Below, in pieces: positions 8,847 to 16,501 of a stretch of 48,650 nt of DNA. The notes below the pieces were generated by a model that ran no database searches, had not been told where the DNA came from, and saw nothing but the letters and a program-made list of their open reading frames with translations. Each line of letters starts with the position of its first letter. The first letter of the stretch is position 1. The DNA lies in NCBI GenBank assembly GCA_030529545.1, contig JAUMWR010000006.1:7408-56057 (forward strand), in the 5' to 3' direction. Both the position numbers and the translations under genes were made by a program. The stretch comes from Buchananella hordeovulneris (GTDB taxonomy: Bacteria; Actinomycetota; Actinomycetes; Actinomycetales; Actinomycetaceae).

Positions 8847-9494
8847 GTGGCAAAGCTCTACTTTCGTTACGGGGCAATGAACTCTGGAAAGTCCACGGCC
8901 TTGCTACAGGCGGCTTTCAACTACGAGGAGCGCGGTCAGCGCGTGCTGCTGGCCAAGCCGCGCATCGACTCCAAGGGCGGCGGGCAGATCGTCTCCCGCC
9001 TCGGTGTGAGTCGCGACGTGGATCTGCTGGTGCCCGCCGACGCGGACCTCTTTGCCCTGATCAAGGACCGGGCCCGCGGTCACGACGACTCAGCCCTCCT
9101 GCCCGACGTGCCCGCCGCCGCCATCTCCTGCCTGCTGGTGGATGAGGCCCAGTTCCTCACCGAGGCGCAGGTGGACGACCTGCTGCAGGTGGCGGTGCAG
9201 CTGGACATTCCCGTCCTGGCCTACGGCATCCGCACCGACTTCCGCACCATCTCCTTCCCCGGCGCGCGCCGTCTGCTGGAGATTGCCCACTCGCTGGAGG
9301 AGCTCAAAACGATCTGCCGTTGCGGCCGCAAAGCCATGTTCAATGGCCGCAAGGTGGCCGGGGAGTTCATCTTCACCGGCGCCCAGGTGGCTATCGACGG
9401 CGTGGAGGTCGGCTACGAGAGCGTCTGCCCTTCCTGCTACCTGGTCGCCGGGGGAGAGCTCCCCTTCCGGGCCAAAAGGCAGCGCGAAGCCTAA
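8847..9494 (+). CDS. tdk: Thymidine kinase, type II
   Basis: Cytosolic salvage enzyme phosphorylating thymidine with ATP; 215 aa, typical of the tetrameric zinc-containing bacterial type. Walker A is GAMNSGKST (about 10-18), Walker B is VDEAQFL, and the thymidine-lasso region is YGIRTDFR. Structural zinc is supplied by the cysteine pairs CRC and CPSC. A GTG start at 8847 follows AAGGAG by 7 nt. It sits between imuB and dnaE2 on the same strand, but 184 nt after imuB with its own likely promoter (TAGCAT near 8810). There is no LexA box before it, so SOS control is not evident. Confidence 0.93.
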   Translation: MAKLYFRYGAMNSGKSTALLQAAFNYEERGQRVLLAKPRIDSKGGGQIVSRLGVSRDVDLLVPADADLFALIKDRARGHDDSALLPDVPAAAISCLLVDEAQFLTEAQVDDLLQVAVQLDIPVLAYGIRTDFRTISFPGARRLLEIAHSLEELKTICRCGRKAMFNGRKVAGEFIFTGAQVAIDGVEVGYESVCPSCYLVAGGELPFRAKRQREA

Positions 9495-9556
9495 ACCTCA
9501 GCCTGGCGTGGGCGGGGGCAAGTGTTCTCTGGGTGGGCAGCGCTGGCGCCGCCGGC

Positions 9557-9590
9557 GGGGCGTGAATCCCGGTGGGGCGTGAATCCCGGG
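9557..9590 (+). repeat. Tandem duplication of a 17-nt unit upstream of dnaE2
   Basis: Two consecutive copies of GGGGCGTGAATCCCGG plus one base (9557-9573 and 9574-9590) lie between tdk and the dnaE2 promoter. They look like a recent slippage duplication; function unknown. Confidence 0.8.
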
Positions 9591-9632
9591 CGGACGAAAG
9601 CAGGTGGGTGAACAAATGTAAGCCCCGCCAAC

Positions 9633-9653
9633 TAGAATCGAACACGTGTTCGA
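9633..9653 (+). promoter_or_regulatory. dnaE2 -10 element and overlapping LexA box
   Basis: TAGAAT at 9633-9638 is a good -10 hexamer. TCGAACACGTGTTCGA at 9638-9653 is a fully palindromic SOS box. The GTG start codon at 9646 lies within the box and 7 nt after the -10, so the transcript should begin at or next to the start codon. LexA would cover -10 edge, +1 and start codon together. Confidence 0.88.
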
Positions 9654-12600
9654 TGTTCGATACGCCGAGTTGCATGCGCACTCCAGCTACAGCTTCCTGG
9701 ACGGGGCCTCCAGCCCCGCCCAGCTGGTTGAGCGCGCAGCGGAGCTGGAGCTGAGAGCACTAGCCCTGACCGAATCCACCGGTCTGCCCTCGGTAGTGAG
9801 CCTGGACCGCGCGGTGCGCGACCTGCGCAAGGACGGTCTTGCCGTCCCCGCCACGGTGTTCGGTAGCGAGATTGCGCTGGCCGGCGGCAACGTCGGCCAA
9901 CTGGCGGCGCAGGCGGAAGGGCGCGGCGGGCGGCCAGGTGGGCAAGGAGGTGCGCGCGCGGCAGCGGACGAGGCTCGTGCTGGGGGCGGCGCGGCGCGGG
10001 CCGTCCTCCTGGTCGGCTCCCCTCAGGGGTACGCGGCACTCTCGCGACTGCTCGCCAACGCGGCGCTAAGAGAGGAGAGCGCCAGCAACGTGCAGCCCTT
10101 TCAACTCGCGGAAGTGGCGGAGAACGCAAGCGCCGACTGGTGCCTGCTCACCGGGACCAAGCACGGGCCCCTGCGCCGGGCCCTGGCGGCGGGCGGGCGC
10201 GACGGCGCCGCGCGCGTCCTAGACGAGATGGTGGCGCTGCTGGGGGTGGAGCGAGTGGCGGTGGAACTCTGCCTAGAGCGCGGCCCCCACGACGCCGCGC
10301 TGACCGACGCCCTGGTGGAGCTGGCCACGGCGCGCGGGCTGCGGGTGGTGGCTACCACGGCGGCGCGCGCGGCAACCGCTGCGCAGGCACCCCTGGCGCA
10401 GGCCCTGGGCGCCACCAGGCAACTGACTTCGCTCCGCGAGGGAGAAGGCAGGATCCACCAAAACCCGCCCGTCTTGCGTTCGGCCCGGCAAATGCTGGCG
10501 CTGCACCATCGCCACCCGGCTGCGGTGAGCGCCGCAGCGGACCTGGCGGACGAACTCGCGTTCGACCTCTCCCTCCTGGCGCCGCGCCTGCCCTCCTGCC
10601 AGGTACCCGCCGGGCACACCGATGCCTCCTGGCTGCGCTTCTTGACCGAACAAGGCGCCCGGGCCCGCTACGGCGAGCGGGCCTGCCACCCGCAGGCCTG
10701 GCGGATGATCGACCACGAGCTGGAAGTGATCTGCGCGCTGGACTTTCCCGGCTACTTCCTGATCGTCCACGACATCGTGGAGTTCTGCCGCCGCAACGAC
10801 ATCCTGTGCCAAGGGCGCGGGAGCGCCGCCAACTCCGCCGTCTGCTACGCGCTCGGCATCACGGCCGTTGACGCCGTCACCCACAAGCTACTGTTCGAAC
10901 GCTTCCTGTCCCCGGGCAGGTCCGGGCCGCCCGACATCGACCTGGACATCGAATCTGGCCGCCGCGAGGAGGTGATCCAGTACGTCTACACCCGCTACGG
11001 GCGCGAGCGCGCCGCCATGGTGGCCAACGTCATCACCTATCGGGGGCGCTCGGCCGTGCGGGACGCCGCCAAGGCCCTGGGCTACGGCGCGGCCCAGGCA
11101 GAGGCCTGGAGCAAGCAGATGGAGCGTTGGTCTGTGCCAACGGAGGCGCCGGAGGGCATGCCCGCGCCGGTGCTGGACCTAGCCCGCCAGTACCAGGACC
11201 TCCCGCGCCACTTTGGTGTCCACCCGGGTGGGATGGTCCTGTGCGACCGCCCGGTAATCGAGGTCTGCCCCGTGCGGTGGAGCACTATGCCCGGGCGCAC
11301 GGTGCTGCAGTGGGACAAAGACGACTGCGCCGACGCGGGACTGGTCAAGTTCGACCTCCTGGGGCTCGGGATGCTCACCGCCCTGCGCCTTGCCTTCACC
11401 TCCCTGCAGCAGCGGGGAATAACCGTCGAACGGGAAAACGACGGGGCCCGCCAGCCCCTTTCGCTGCACAACCTGCCCCCGGAGGACCTGGGCGTCTACC
11501 GCCTCCTGCGCGCCGCTCAGACGGTGGGCGTGTTCCAGGTGGAATCGCGGGCCCAAATGCAGACACTGCCCCGCCTGGCCCCGGAATGCTTCTACGACAT
11601 CGTGGCGGAGGTGGCCCTCATCAGGCCCGGGCCCATCCAGGGCAACGCCGTCCACCCCTACATCCGGCGCCGTCGGGGACGTGAGAAGGTCACCTACCTC
11701 CACCCCCTGTTGCAGCCGGCGCTGGAGAAGACCTTGGGCGTGCCACTCTTCCAAGAACAGCTCATGCAGATCGCGATCGACGCGGCTGGATTCAGCCCCG
11801 CCCAAGCCGACCAACTGCGCAAGGCCATGGGGGCCAAGCGGTCCATGGAGCGGATGGAGCGGCTGCGCGCTCAGGCCATGGCCGGGATGGACAGCAAGGG
11901 AATCGAACCGCAGATCGCGGCGGAGATCTTTGAGCTCCTGCGGGCCTTTGCCAGCTTCGGCTTCCCTGAATCCCACTCGTTCTCCTTCGCCTACTTGGTC
12001 TACGCCTCTGCCTGGTTGAAGGTCCACCACCCCGAGGACCTGCTGGCCGGGCTGCTGGGCGCCCAACCGATGGGCTTCTACTCCCCAGCTTCCCTGGTCA
12101 CCGACTTCGAGCGGTTCGGGGTGCGCGTGGCCCGCCCCTGCGTGCAGCGCAGCGAGGTGGAGGCCAGCGTGGAGATGGTTGCTCCAGCCACGCCCGCTGG
12201 GAAAAGGGACGCACCCCGCCGGCCCCCGGGGCGGGCAAAGGACGGCGATGACTCGGCAGAGCGCTACGGCGCCCACCTCCCGGACAGGCAGGAGGTGCCT
12301 CGGGAATGCGAGCAGAAGGAGACGCCGGCGGGCAAGCGGGAAGCGCCCCCGGCGGGGACGGGGGAAAGTGAGCCACTGGTGCACGCCCACCCAGATCTCC
12401 AGGTGCGGCTGGGGTTGTCCAGCCTCAAGGGAATAGGCAAGGAACTGGCCGGGCGGATCGTGGAAGAGCGCCAGCGCGCCGGCGAGTTCGCCAGCTTTGC
12501 GGACCTGGCCAGTCGTGTGCGCCTGAGTACCAAGCAGAAAGAAGCGCTGGCGGACAGCGGGGCGCTGCGCGAGCTCGGCGTCACCCGGCGGGAAGGGATC

Positions 12601-13125
12601 TGGCAGGCCGGCGCCCTGAGCTCCTCCTACCGGGGCCCCGCCGCGCCGGGAGGAAGCTACCAGCCGGTCCTGCCCGGGCTCGAAATGGGTCTGGAAGCCC
12701 CCCAACTGCCGGCCCCGAGCGTGGCGCAAACACTGCGCTTGGACCTGAGCGTGACGGGAGCCAGCCCCGGGTTACACCCCATCTCCCTGGTGCGCGCACA
12801 ACTGGAGGCGGCCGGCATCCGCCCGGTAGACGCACTGAAACGCCTAGCGCCCGGCAACTACGCGGTGGCGGGGCTGGTGACGCACCGCCAGCGTCCCGCC
12901 ACCGCCGCAGGCACCGTGTTCCTGGCCCTGGAAGACGAGACCGGCATCGTCAACATCACCTGCACGGAGGGCTGTTGGCAGCGCTACAAGACGGTCGCTA
13001 GGCGCGCCCAGGCGCTGGTGGTGCGCGGCAAACTCGAAGGAGGGGACGGTGCCCTGGGTATAAAAGCCCACCACCTGCAGGAGCTGGAACTTGGCATGCC
13101 GGTGGTTGCTCGCAACTTCCGTTAA
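9646..13125 (+). CDS. dnaE2: Error-prone DNA polymerase III alpha subunit DnaE2
   Basis: SOS-induced C-family polymerase of 1159 aa that copies damaged DNA with ImuA' and ImuB. The N-terminal PHP domain begins AELHAHSSYSFLDGAS, diagnostic of DnaE2/ImuC. The palm shows GRGSAANSAVCYALGIT and the catalytic PPDIDLDIES. The tail has HhH motifs and an OB fold (LEDETGIVNITC). Two regions look like lineage-specific insertions: a Gly/Ala/Arg-rich stretch at about 90-115 in the PHP domain, and about 845-905, which contains the near-duplicate TPAGKRDAP and TPAGKREAP. The GTG start overlaps a LexA box and appears leaderless. A weak CCCGAG hairpin follows at 13127. Confidence 0.95.
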   Translation: MFDVRYAELHAHSSYSFLDGASSPAQLVERAAELELRALALTESTGLPSVVSLDRAVRDLRKDGLAVPATVFGSEIALAGGNVGQLAAQAEGRGGRPGGQGGARAAADEARAGGGAARAVLLVGSPQGYAALSRLLANAALREESASNVQPFQLAEVAENASADWCLLTGTKHGPLRRALAAGGRDGAARVLDEMVALLGVERVAVELCLERGPHDAALTDALVELATARGLRVVATTAARAATAAQAPLAQALGATRQLTSLREGEGRIHQNPPVLRSARQMLALHHRHPAAVSAAADLADELAFDLSLLAPRLPSCQVPAGHTDASWLRFLTEQGARARYGERACHPQAWRMIDHELEVICALDFPGYFLIVHDIVEFCRRNDILCQGRGSAANSAVCYALGITAVDAVTHKLLFERFLSPGRSGPPDIDLDIESGRREEVIQYVYTRYGRERAAMVANVITYRGRSAVRDAAKALGYGAAQAEAWSKQMERWSVPTEAPEGMPAPVLDLARQYQDLPRHFGVHPGGMVLCDRPVIEVCPVRWSTMPGRTVLQWDKDDCADAGLVKFDLLGLGMLTALRLAFTSLQQRGITVERENDGARQPLSLHNLPPEDLGVYRLLRAAQTVGVFQVESRAQMQTLPRLAPECFYDIVAEVALIRPGPIQGNAVHPYIRRRRGREKVTYLHPLLQPALEKTLGVPLFQEQLMQIAIDAAGFSPAQADQLRKAMGAKRSMERMERLRAQAMAGMDSKGIEPQIAAEIFELLRAFASFGFPESHSFSFAYLVYASAWLKVHHPEDLLAGLLGAQPMGFYSPASLVTDFERFGVRVARPCVQRSEVEASVEMVAPATPAGKRDAPRRPPGRAKDGDDSAERYGAHLPDRQEVPRECEQKETPAGKREAPPAGTGESEPLVHAHPDLQVRLGLSSLKGIGKELAGRIVEERQRAGEFASFADLASRVRLSTKQKEALADSGALRELGVTRREGIWQAGALSSSYRGPAAPGGSYQPVLPGLEMGLEAPQLPAPSVAQTLRLDLSVTGASPGLHPISLVRAQLEAAGIRPVDALKRLAPGNYAVAGLVTHRQRPATAAGTVFLALEDETGIVNITCTEGCWQRYKTVARRAQALVVRGKLEGGDGALGIKAHHLQELELGMPVVARNFR

Positions 13126-13199
13126 ACCCGAGGCTCGGGCCCCTTGCAGGATCCCAGTCGCGCTGTCCACCGTCCCGAGACCCCACCACCCAGCCGGTG

Positions 13200-13287
13200 C
13201 GCCTTCCACTGGCCCCGGACCGGGCCTGAGCCACACCCAGCGGCCCATGATCTTCACACGCGCCTTCCACTGGACCCGGACCGGGCC
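13200..13287 (+). repeat. Second pair of 27-nt direct repeats with a 34-nt spacer
   Basis: Units at 13200-13226 and 13261-13287 begin CGCCTTCCACTGG and differ at one base (C/A). The 34-nt spacer gives a 61-nt period, identical to the pair at 8668-8755, although the two repeat sequences are unrelated. Confidence 0.8.
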
Positions 13288-13488
13288 ACGGTCGCGGCAC
13301 TAACTGGGCCACCGCCCGGCTCCTTCGGACGGCTACATTCGCCCCGCGCCACCATCGCGCCGCATTGTCGCCGCGCCGTGCGTAGGACACCAGCTGCGCC
13401 CAACCCTCGCCGCGCCGCGCATCGCTTGCCCGATTTTCCTCATCCCTTGGCCCGGGGTGGATCGTTGCACCGCCCCGGGGCAAAGGCA

Positions 13489-13494
13489 TAGCGT
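13489..13494 (+). promoter_or_regulatory. -10 element of the mutarotase gene, leaderless
   Basis: TAGCGT ends 7 nt before the ATG at 13502; no Shine-Dalgarno is present in the gap. Confidence 0.55.
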
Positions 13495-13501
13495 TTTGTC
13501 C

Positions 13502-14392
13502 ATGCTTGATGAACGCGATCTGCCCACTTGTGCCGTAATCGTTGACGATCCGCGCGGTGAAAAGCGCCTGGTCATTGACTCCAAACTGGCCCGCACCGAG
13601 ATCGGCCTGCTGGGCGCCACAGTGCTCTCCTACATCCCGGTGGGCGGCAAGGAAACGATCTTCGTCTCCCGTGACGCCGTGCGCGACGGCGTCACCTCGG
13701 TGCGTGGGGGCATCCCGCTGTGCTTCCCGTGGTTCGGGTGGGGCTTTCGCACCGAGCAGATGAAGCCGCGCCACGGCTATGCCCGCTCTGCCCAGTGGAA
13801 CCTGGAGTCCGTGCGGGACAACCGGGGCACCGTTACCGCCGTGTTGAGCCTGAGCGCCCAGAAGGTCGTCGGGGCACCGGGCTGGGAGGTACTGCCCGCC
13901 TCTTTCCACGCCACGCTAACGGTGGTGAGCGGCAAAACGTTGGAGGTGCGCCTCGACGTGCGCAACGAGGGCTCCACTGCTTTCGAGTGCGAGCGCGCCT
14001 TGCACACCTACCTGGCCGTTCACGATCTCACGGCGACGACGGTGCACGGGCTCGAGGGAGCGTCGTACGAGGAAGGGGGAGTGCGCTACGACGGCGCGGA
14101 GGCCCCGGTTCGCATCACTAAGTCGGCAGACCGCATCTACGCCAGCGGGGCCAATCTCACCGTGGCTGACCCAGGCAACAAGCGCGTCATCAGTCTGACC
14201 AACGATGGTGCCTCCCACGCGATCGTGTGGAACCCCGGCGCGGAAGCCACGGAGGGGATGGCTGACCTAGCCAACGACGAGTGGGCGCAGTTCATTTGCG
14301 TCGAAACCGGGCGGGTACGCGACAGTCGGGTGGAGGTGGCGCCGGGGCAGAGCGTGACTCTGGCGGTGACCATCGAAGCGCGACCGGCGTAG
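13502..14392 (+). CDS. D-hexose-6-phosphate mutarotase-like protein
   Basis: Aldose-1-epimerase fold protein of the YeaD/YMR099c type (296 aa), expected to interconvert alpha and beta anomers of hexose 6-phosphates. Visible family features are RGGIPLCFPWFG and HGYARSAQWNLE near the N-terminus, the conserved RALHTYLAV segment in mid-protein, and IVWNPGAEATEGMADL plus FICVETG near the end. Start at 13502 (MLDERDL) is chosen because TAGCGT ends 7 nt upstream, consistent with a leaderless mRNA. The frame is open 15 codons further without support. Confidence 0.87.
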   Translation: MLDERDLPTCAVIVDDPRGEKRLVIDSKLARTEIGLLGATVLSYIPVGGKETIFVSRDAVRDGVTSVRGGIPLCFPWFGWGFRTEQMKPRHGYARSAQWNLESVRDNRGTVTAVLSLSAQKVVGAPGWEVLPASFHATLTVVSGKTLEVRLDVRNEGSTAFECERALHTYLAVHDLTATTVHGLEGASYEEGGVRYDGAEAPVRITKSADRIYASGANLTVADPGNKRVISLTNDGASHAIVWNPGAEATEGMADLANDEWAQFICVETGRVRDSRVEVAPGQSVTLAVTIEARPA

Positions 14393-14469
14393 ACATCATT
14401 GCCGCGAATGCGTTGACAAGACGGGGAAAACTGCCTGCGGTGACCAAGCGCACTTTGCTCAGTTTGGTT

Positions 14470-14493
14470 TTACCAACCCGGGGTGGTAAGTTT
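14470..14493 (+). terminator. Hairpin after the mutarotase gene
   Basis: TTACCA at 14470-14475 pairs with TGGTAA at 14484-14489 around an ACC/GG-rich loop, followed by GTTTTCCC. This is a modest Rho-independent terminator about 80 nt after the mutarotase stop and upstream of tRNA-Leu. Confidence 0.45.
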
Positions 14494-14518
14494 TCCCAGG
14501 TCGCAATTGCGGCCACTA

Positions 14519-14603
14519 GTCCGAGTGGCGGAATGGCAGACGCGCTAGCTTGAGGTGCTAGTGCCCGATATAGGGCGTGGGGGTTCAAGTCCCCCCTCGG
14601 ACA
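14519..14603 (+). tRNA. tRNA-Leu, anticodon GAG
   Basis: Full class II cloverleaf. Acceptor GTCCGAG (14519-14525) pairs with CTCGGAC (14596-14602), with discriminator A at 14603. The anticodon stem CTAGC/GCTAG holds loop TTGAGGT, giving anticodon GAG for CUC codons. There is a long variable arm and T-arm GGGGGTTCAAGTCCCCC. The 3' CCA is not encoded. A hairpin (14620-14642) follows. Confidence 0.96.
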
Positions 14604-14943
14604 CTTGCGAATGCCAAACCCCGCGCGTTCTCACAGCGCGGGCATAGCTGGAAGAAAACCAGGTCCCACTGCGTTTCATCAAGCAGGACCGGTGTAGCTG
14701 AGCTCAATCCCAGTCGAGACCAGAACACCTTGGTTGGATTCATGCAACACCAGGGCCGACGTTGCCGCCGGCCCACTTGCGGGAGACGCCGCCCCCTGCT
14801 GGGGCGCCGCGTCCAAAGTCCAAGCCCCGAAAAGGCCTGCGGCTACCTGGAATACGCCAATCCCGCGCCCGGCCCTTGGGCTACCCGGCGCCGCCGGCTC
14901 ACCGCTGGCAGAGCGCAACGAAGTGAAGAAGAGGAGAGTGAAG
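14604..14943. other. 340-nt intergenic region between tRNA-Leu and the 45-aa ORF
   Basis: Begins with a post-tRNA hairpin (CCCGCGC at 14620-14626 with GCGCGGG at 14636-14642, extended by ATGCC/GGCAT). It contains a copy of the dispersed 10-mer AACGTCGGCC in reverse orientation (14754-14763). The rest is structured, GC-rich DNA with no gene I can support; it may hold the leader of the small ORF. Confidence 0.6.
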
Positions 14944-15081
14944 ATGAGCAACATCGTTAACGAATACGAGCAGGCTGTCCGTGAGGTCGCGTCCCTGCCG
15001 AAGTTCGCTGCCGCTGCGCGCATTGAGCGCGCCGAGGCCCGCCTGGCCGCCGCGAGCCGTGCGCTGCGCCTGGCCGCCTGA
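14944..15081 (+). CDS. 45-residue small protein of unknown function
   Basis: Not recognised. The product is a short, charged, Ala-rich, probably helical peptide starting MSNIVNEYEQAVREV and ending RALRLAA, with no membrane segment. Evidence that it is real: a purine-rich Shine-Dalgarno (AGGAGAG) 8 nt before the ATG, a clean TGA, and an unusually strong 15-bp terminator 24 nt later. The adjacent 340-nt upstream region has no other gene. It could be a small regulatory or ribosome-associated protein, but nothing visible assigns a role. Confidence 0.65.
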   Translation: MSNIVNEYEQAVREVASLPKFAAAARIERAEARLAAASRALRLAA

Positions 15082-15105
15082 GTAGGCAACACGAATTCTT
15101 AAGGG

Positions 15106-15150
15106 GTGTGCCCCCTGCTCACGCGGAGCAGGGGGCACACTTCTTTGTTC
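15106..15150 (+). terminator. Strong Rho-independent terminator after the 45-aa ORF
   Basis: A perfect 15-bp stem (15106-15120 with 15126-15140), 5-nt loop ACGCG, followed by TTCTTTGTT. One of the strongest terminators in the window, implying a well-transcribed unit upstream. Confidence 0.9.
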
Positions 15151-15198
15151 CACCGCCCAGGTGCAGCTCGGGCGAGACGCGGCGTGGCGCGGACGCGG

Positions 15199-15274
15199 GT
15201 TTGTTGGCGTTGGGTGAGTTTGTTGGCCTGGGGGAGGCTCCCCGGGCCAATTGTTTGACCCAACGCCAACAGAT
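15199..15274. repeat. Two-tier 76-nt inverted repeat (long stem-loop)
   Basis: Outer arms GTTGGCGTTGGGT (15203-15215) and ACCCAACGCCAAC (15258-15270) match perfectly over 13 bp and extend by a few weaker pairs. A symmetric 7x7 internal loop separates them from an inner stem, TTGGCCTGGGG with CCCCGGGCCAA (one G:U). It lies between a strong terminator and the GNAT-MazG gene. No gene overlaps it. Candidate structured RNA, small transposon-like element or regulatory hairpin. Confidence 0.75.
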
Positions 15275-15409
15275 TCGCAGGTCAGCCCCTTGGCAGCCAC
15301 CCGCCGCCCTTCCACCTCGGCCCCGGGAGCGCCCAGTTAAGCGCGCGGTTCAGCCCCCACCTCAGCGCCCGGCAAGGGGCGTGGTCCGCTGCCCGGGAGA
15401 GCGCACGCC

Positions 15410-15415
15410 TAGACT
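15410..15415 (+). promoter_or_regulatory. -10 element of the GNAT-MazG gene, leaderless
   Basis: TAGACT ends 8 nt before the ATG at 15424, with no Shine-Dalgarno between. Confidence 0.5.
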
Positions 15416-15423
15416 GGTTGGTC

Positions 15424-16473
15424 ATGGAGCCTTTTGTACTTACTGATGGTGAAATCTGGCTGGCGTCCCCGCGCAGCGCAGACGCGCAGGCGATTACGCG
15501 GATCTGCCAGGACGAATCCATCCAGCGGTGGACCACGGTGCCGGTGCCGTACGCTCTTTCCGACGGCGAGTTCTTCGTCAACGAGCTCGTCCCGGCGCAG
15601 TGGGCCAAGGGCGCCATGGAGTGGGCTATCCGCATCGGCGGCCCAGACAACGAGCCGGTGGGCATGATCTCCTTGTTTGCGGACAACGACGGCAGCAGGG
15701 AGATCGGCTACTACCTGGCCCCGCAGGCGCGTGGCAAGGGGCTGCTGCAGCGGGCGCTGAAGCTGGTGGCGGACCACGCCTTTGCCGAGATGGGCGTGGA
15801 GGTGTTGACCTGGTCCGCCTTCGTTGGCAACTGGAACTCTTGGAAGTCGGCTTGGCGTTTTGGTTTCCGCAAGGAGGGCGTGCGCCGCAAGATGGGCCGC
15901 ATTAAGCCGGGCCAGGAGCGGGCGGACATGTGGGTGGCTTCGCTGCTGCCCACGGACCCGCGCGGCGTGCCGGCCGGTCCCTGGGATGGGCCGGGCGTGG
16001 CTGGCGAGCTGCCGCTAGACCCGCATGACCCCGAGGCGCTGGTGCGCCAGTTCCACGCCACCTATTTGATGCCGATGGGGTACGACGTTCCCACGGTCGA
16101 TTTCGATCGCATTGGCATGCGCATGAGCCTGATTTTGGAAGAGTGCGCTGAGCTGGTGGGGGCCGTCTACGGCAAGCAGGCGCGCGCCGCTTTCGAGGCC
16201 GCCATGCCGGACGCCCTGCAGGAGGATGACCACACCCGCGACGTGGTGGAGGCCGCCGACGCTCTAGCCGACCTGGTCTACGTCATTTACGGCATGGCGA
16301 TCGAGGCCGGCATTTCGCTGCCGCGCGTGCTGGCCGAAGTGCAGGCCTCCAACTTGTCCAAGCTGGGCGCCGACGGCAAGCCGATTTACCGCGCGGACGG
16401 CAAGGTTTTGAAGGGCCCGGGCTTCTTCCCGCCCAACGTGGCCCGCGCCCTGGGCCTGCCCCGCACCGACTGA
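15424..16473 (+). CDS. GNAT acetyltransferase fused to a MazG-like pyrophosphohydrolase domain
   Basis: Two-domain protein of 349 aa. Residues about 1-170 form a RimJ/RimL-type GNAT N-acetyltransferase with the acetyl-CoA loop QARGKG (101-106) after the beta-4 strand EIGYYLAP. Residues about 205-349 resemble an all-alpha nucleotide pyrophosphohydrolase (MazG/HisE-like). The Mg-binding acidic residues are E239, E240 and E243 on one helix and E276, D279 and D283 on another, followed by the family-typical end ASNLSKLGADGKPIYR. The substrate of neither half is visible. I start at the ATG at 15424, not the TTG two codons earlier, because of the leaderless promoter spacing. The M3 peptidase gene follows 28 nt later. 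Confidence 0.85.
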   Translation: MEPFVLTDGEIWLASPRSADAQAITRICQDESIQRWTTVPVPYALSDGEFFVNELVPAQWAKGAMEWAIRIGGPDNEPVGMISLFADNDGSREIGYYLAPQARGKGLLQRALKLVADHAFAEMGVEVLTWSAFVGNWNSWKSAWRFGFRKEGVRRKMGRIKPGQERADMWVASLLPTDPRGVPAGPWDGPGVAGELPLDPHDPEALVRQFHATYLMPMGYDVPTVDFDRIGMRMSLILEECAELVGAVYGKQARAAFEAAMPDALQEDDHTRDVVEAADALADLVYVIYGMAIEAGISLPRVLAEVQASNLSKLGADGKPIYRADGKVLKGPGFFPPNVARALGLPRTD

Positions 16474-16501
16474 GCTAAAGAAGAAAACCGAGAGGAAAAC
16501 T

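Larger units (their letters stand above)
13126..13501. other. 376-nt intergenic region between dnaE2 and mutarotase
   Basis: No convincing gene on either strand. It holds a short hairpin just after dnaE2 (13127-13139), a pair of 27-nt direct repeats (13200-13287) and the mutarotase promoter at its end. Open frames here are GC-driven and lack ribosome binding sites. Confidence 0.7.

Noticed and set aside
11179-12729. 516-codon minus-strand open frame inside dnaE2
   Set aside because: Overlaps conserved polymerase motifs on the other strand; shadow frame.
8668-13287. CRISPR arrays at the two 27/34-nt repeat pairs
   Set aside because: Only two repeats each, different repeat sequences, one mismatch within each pair and no cas genes; reported as repeats instead.
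12998-13909. 303-codon minus-strand frame over the dnaE2-mutarotase gap
   Set aside because: No ribosome binding site, extends into both neighbouring genes antisense, and the product is low complexity.
14691-14751. tRNA-like stretch (GGTGTAGCTGAGCTC ... CAACACCA)
   Set aside because: Only 61 nt, with no T-loop consensus and no acceptable anticodon arm; resemblance is limited to the D-arm.
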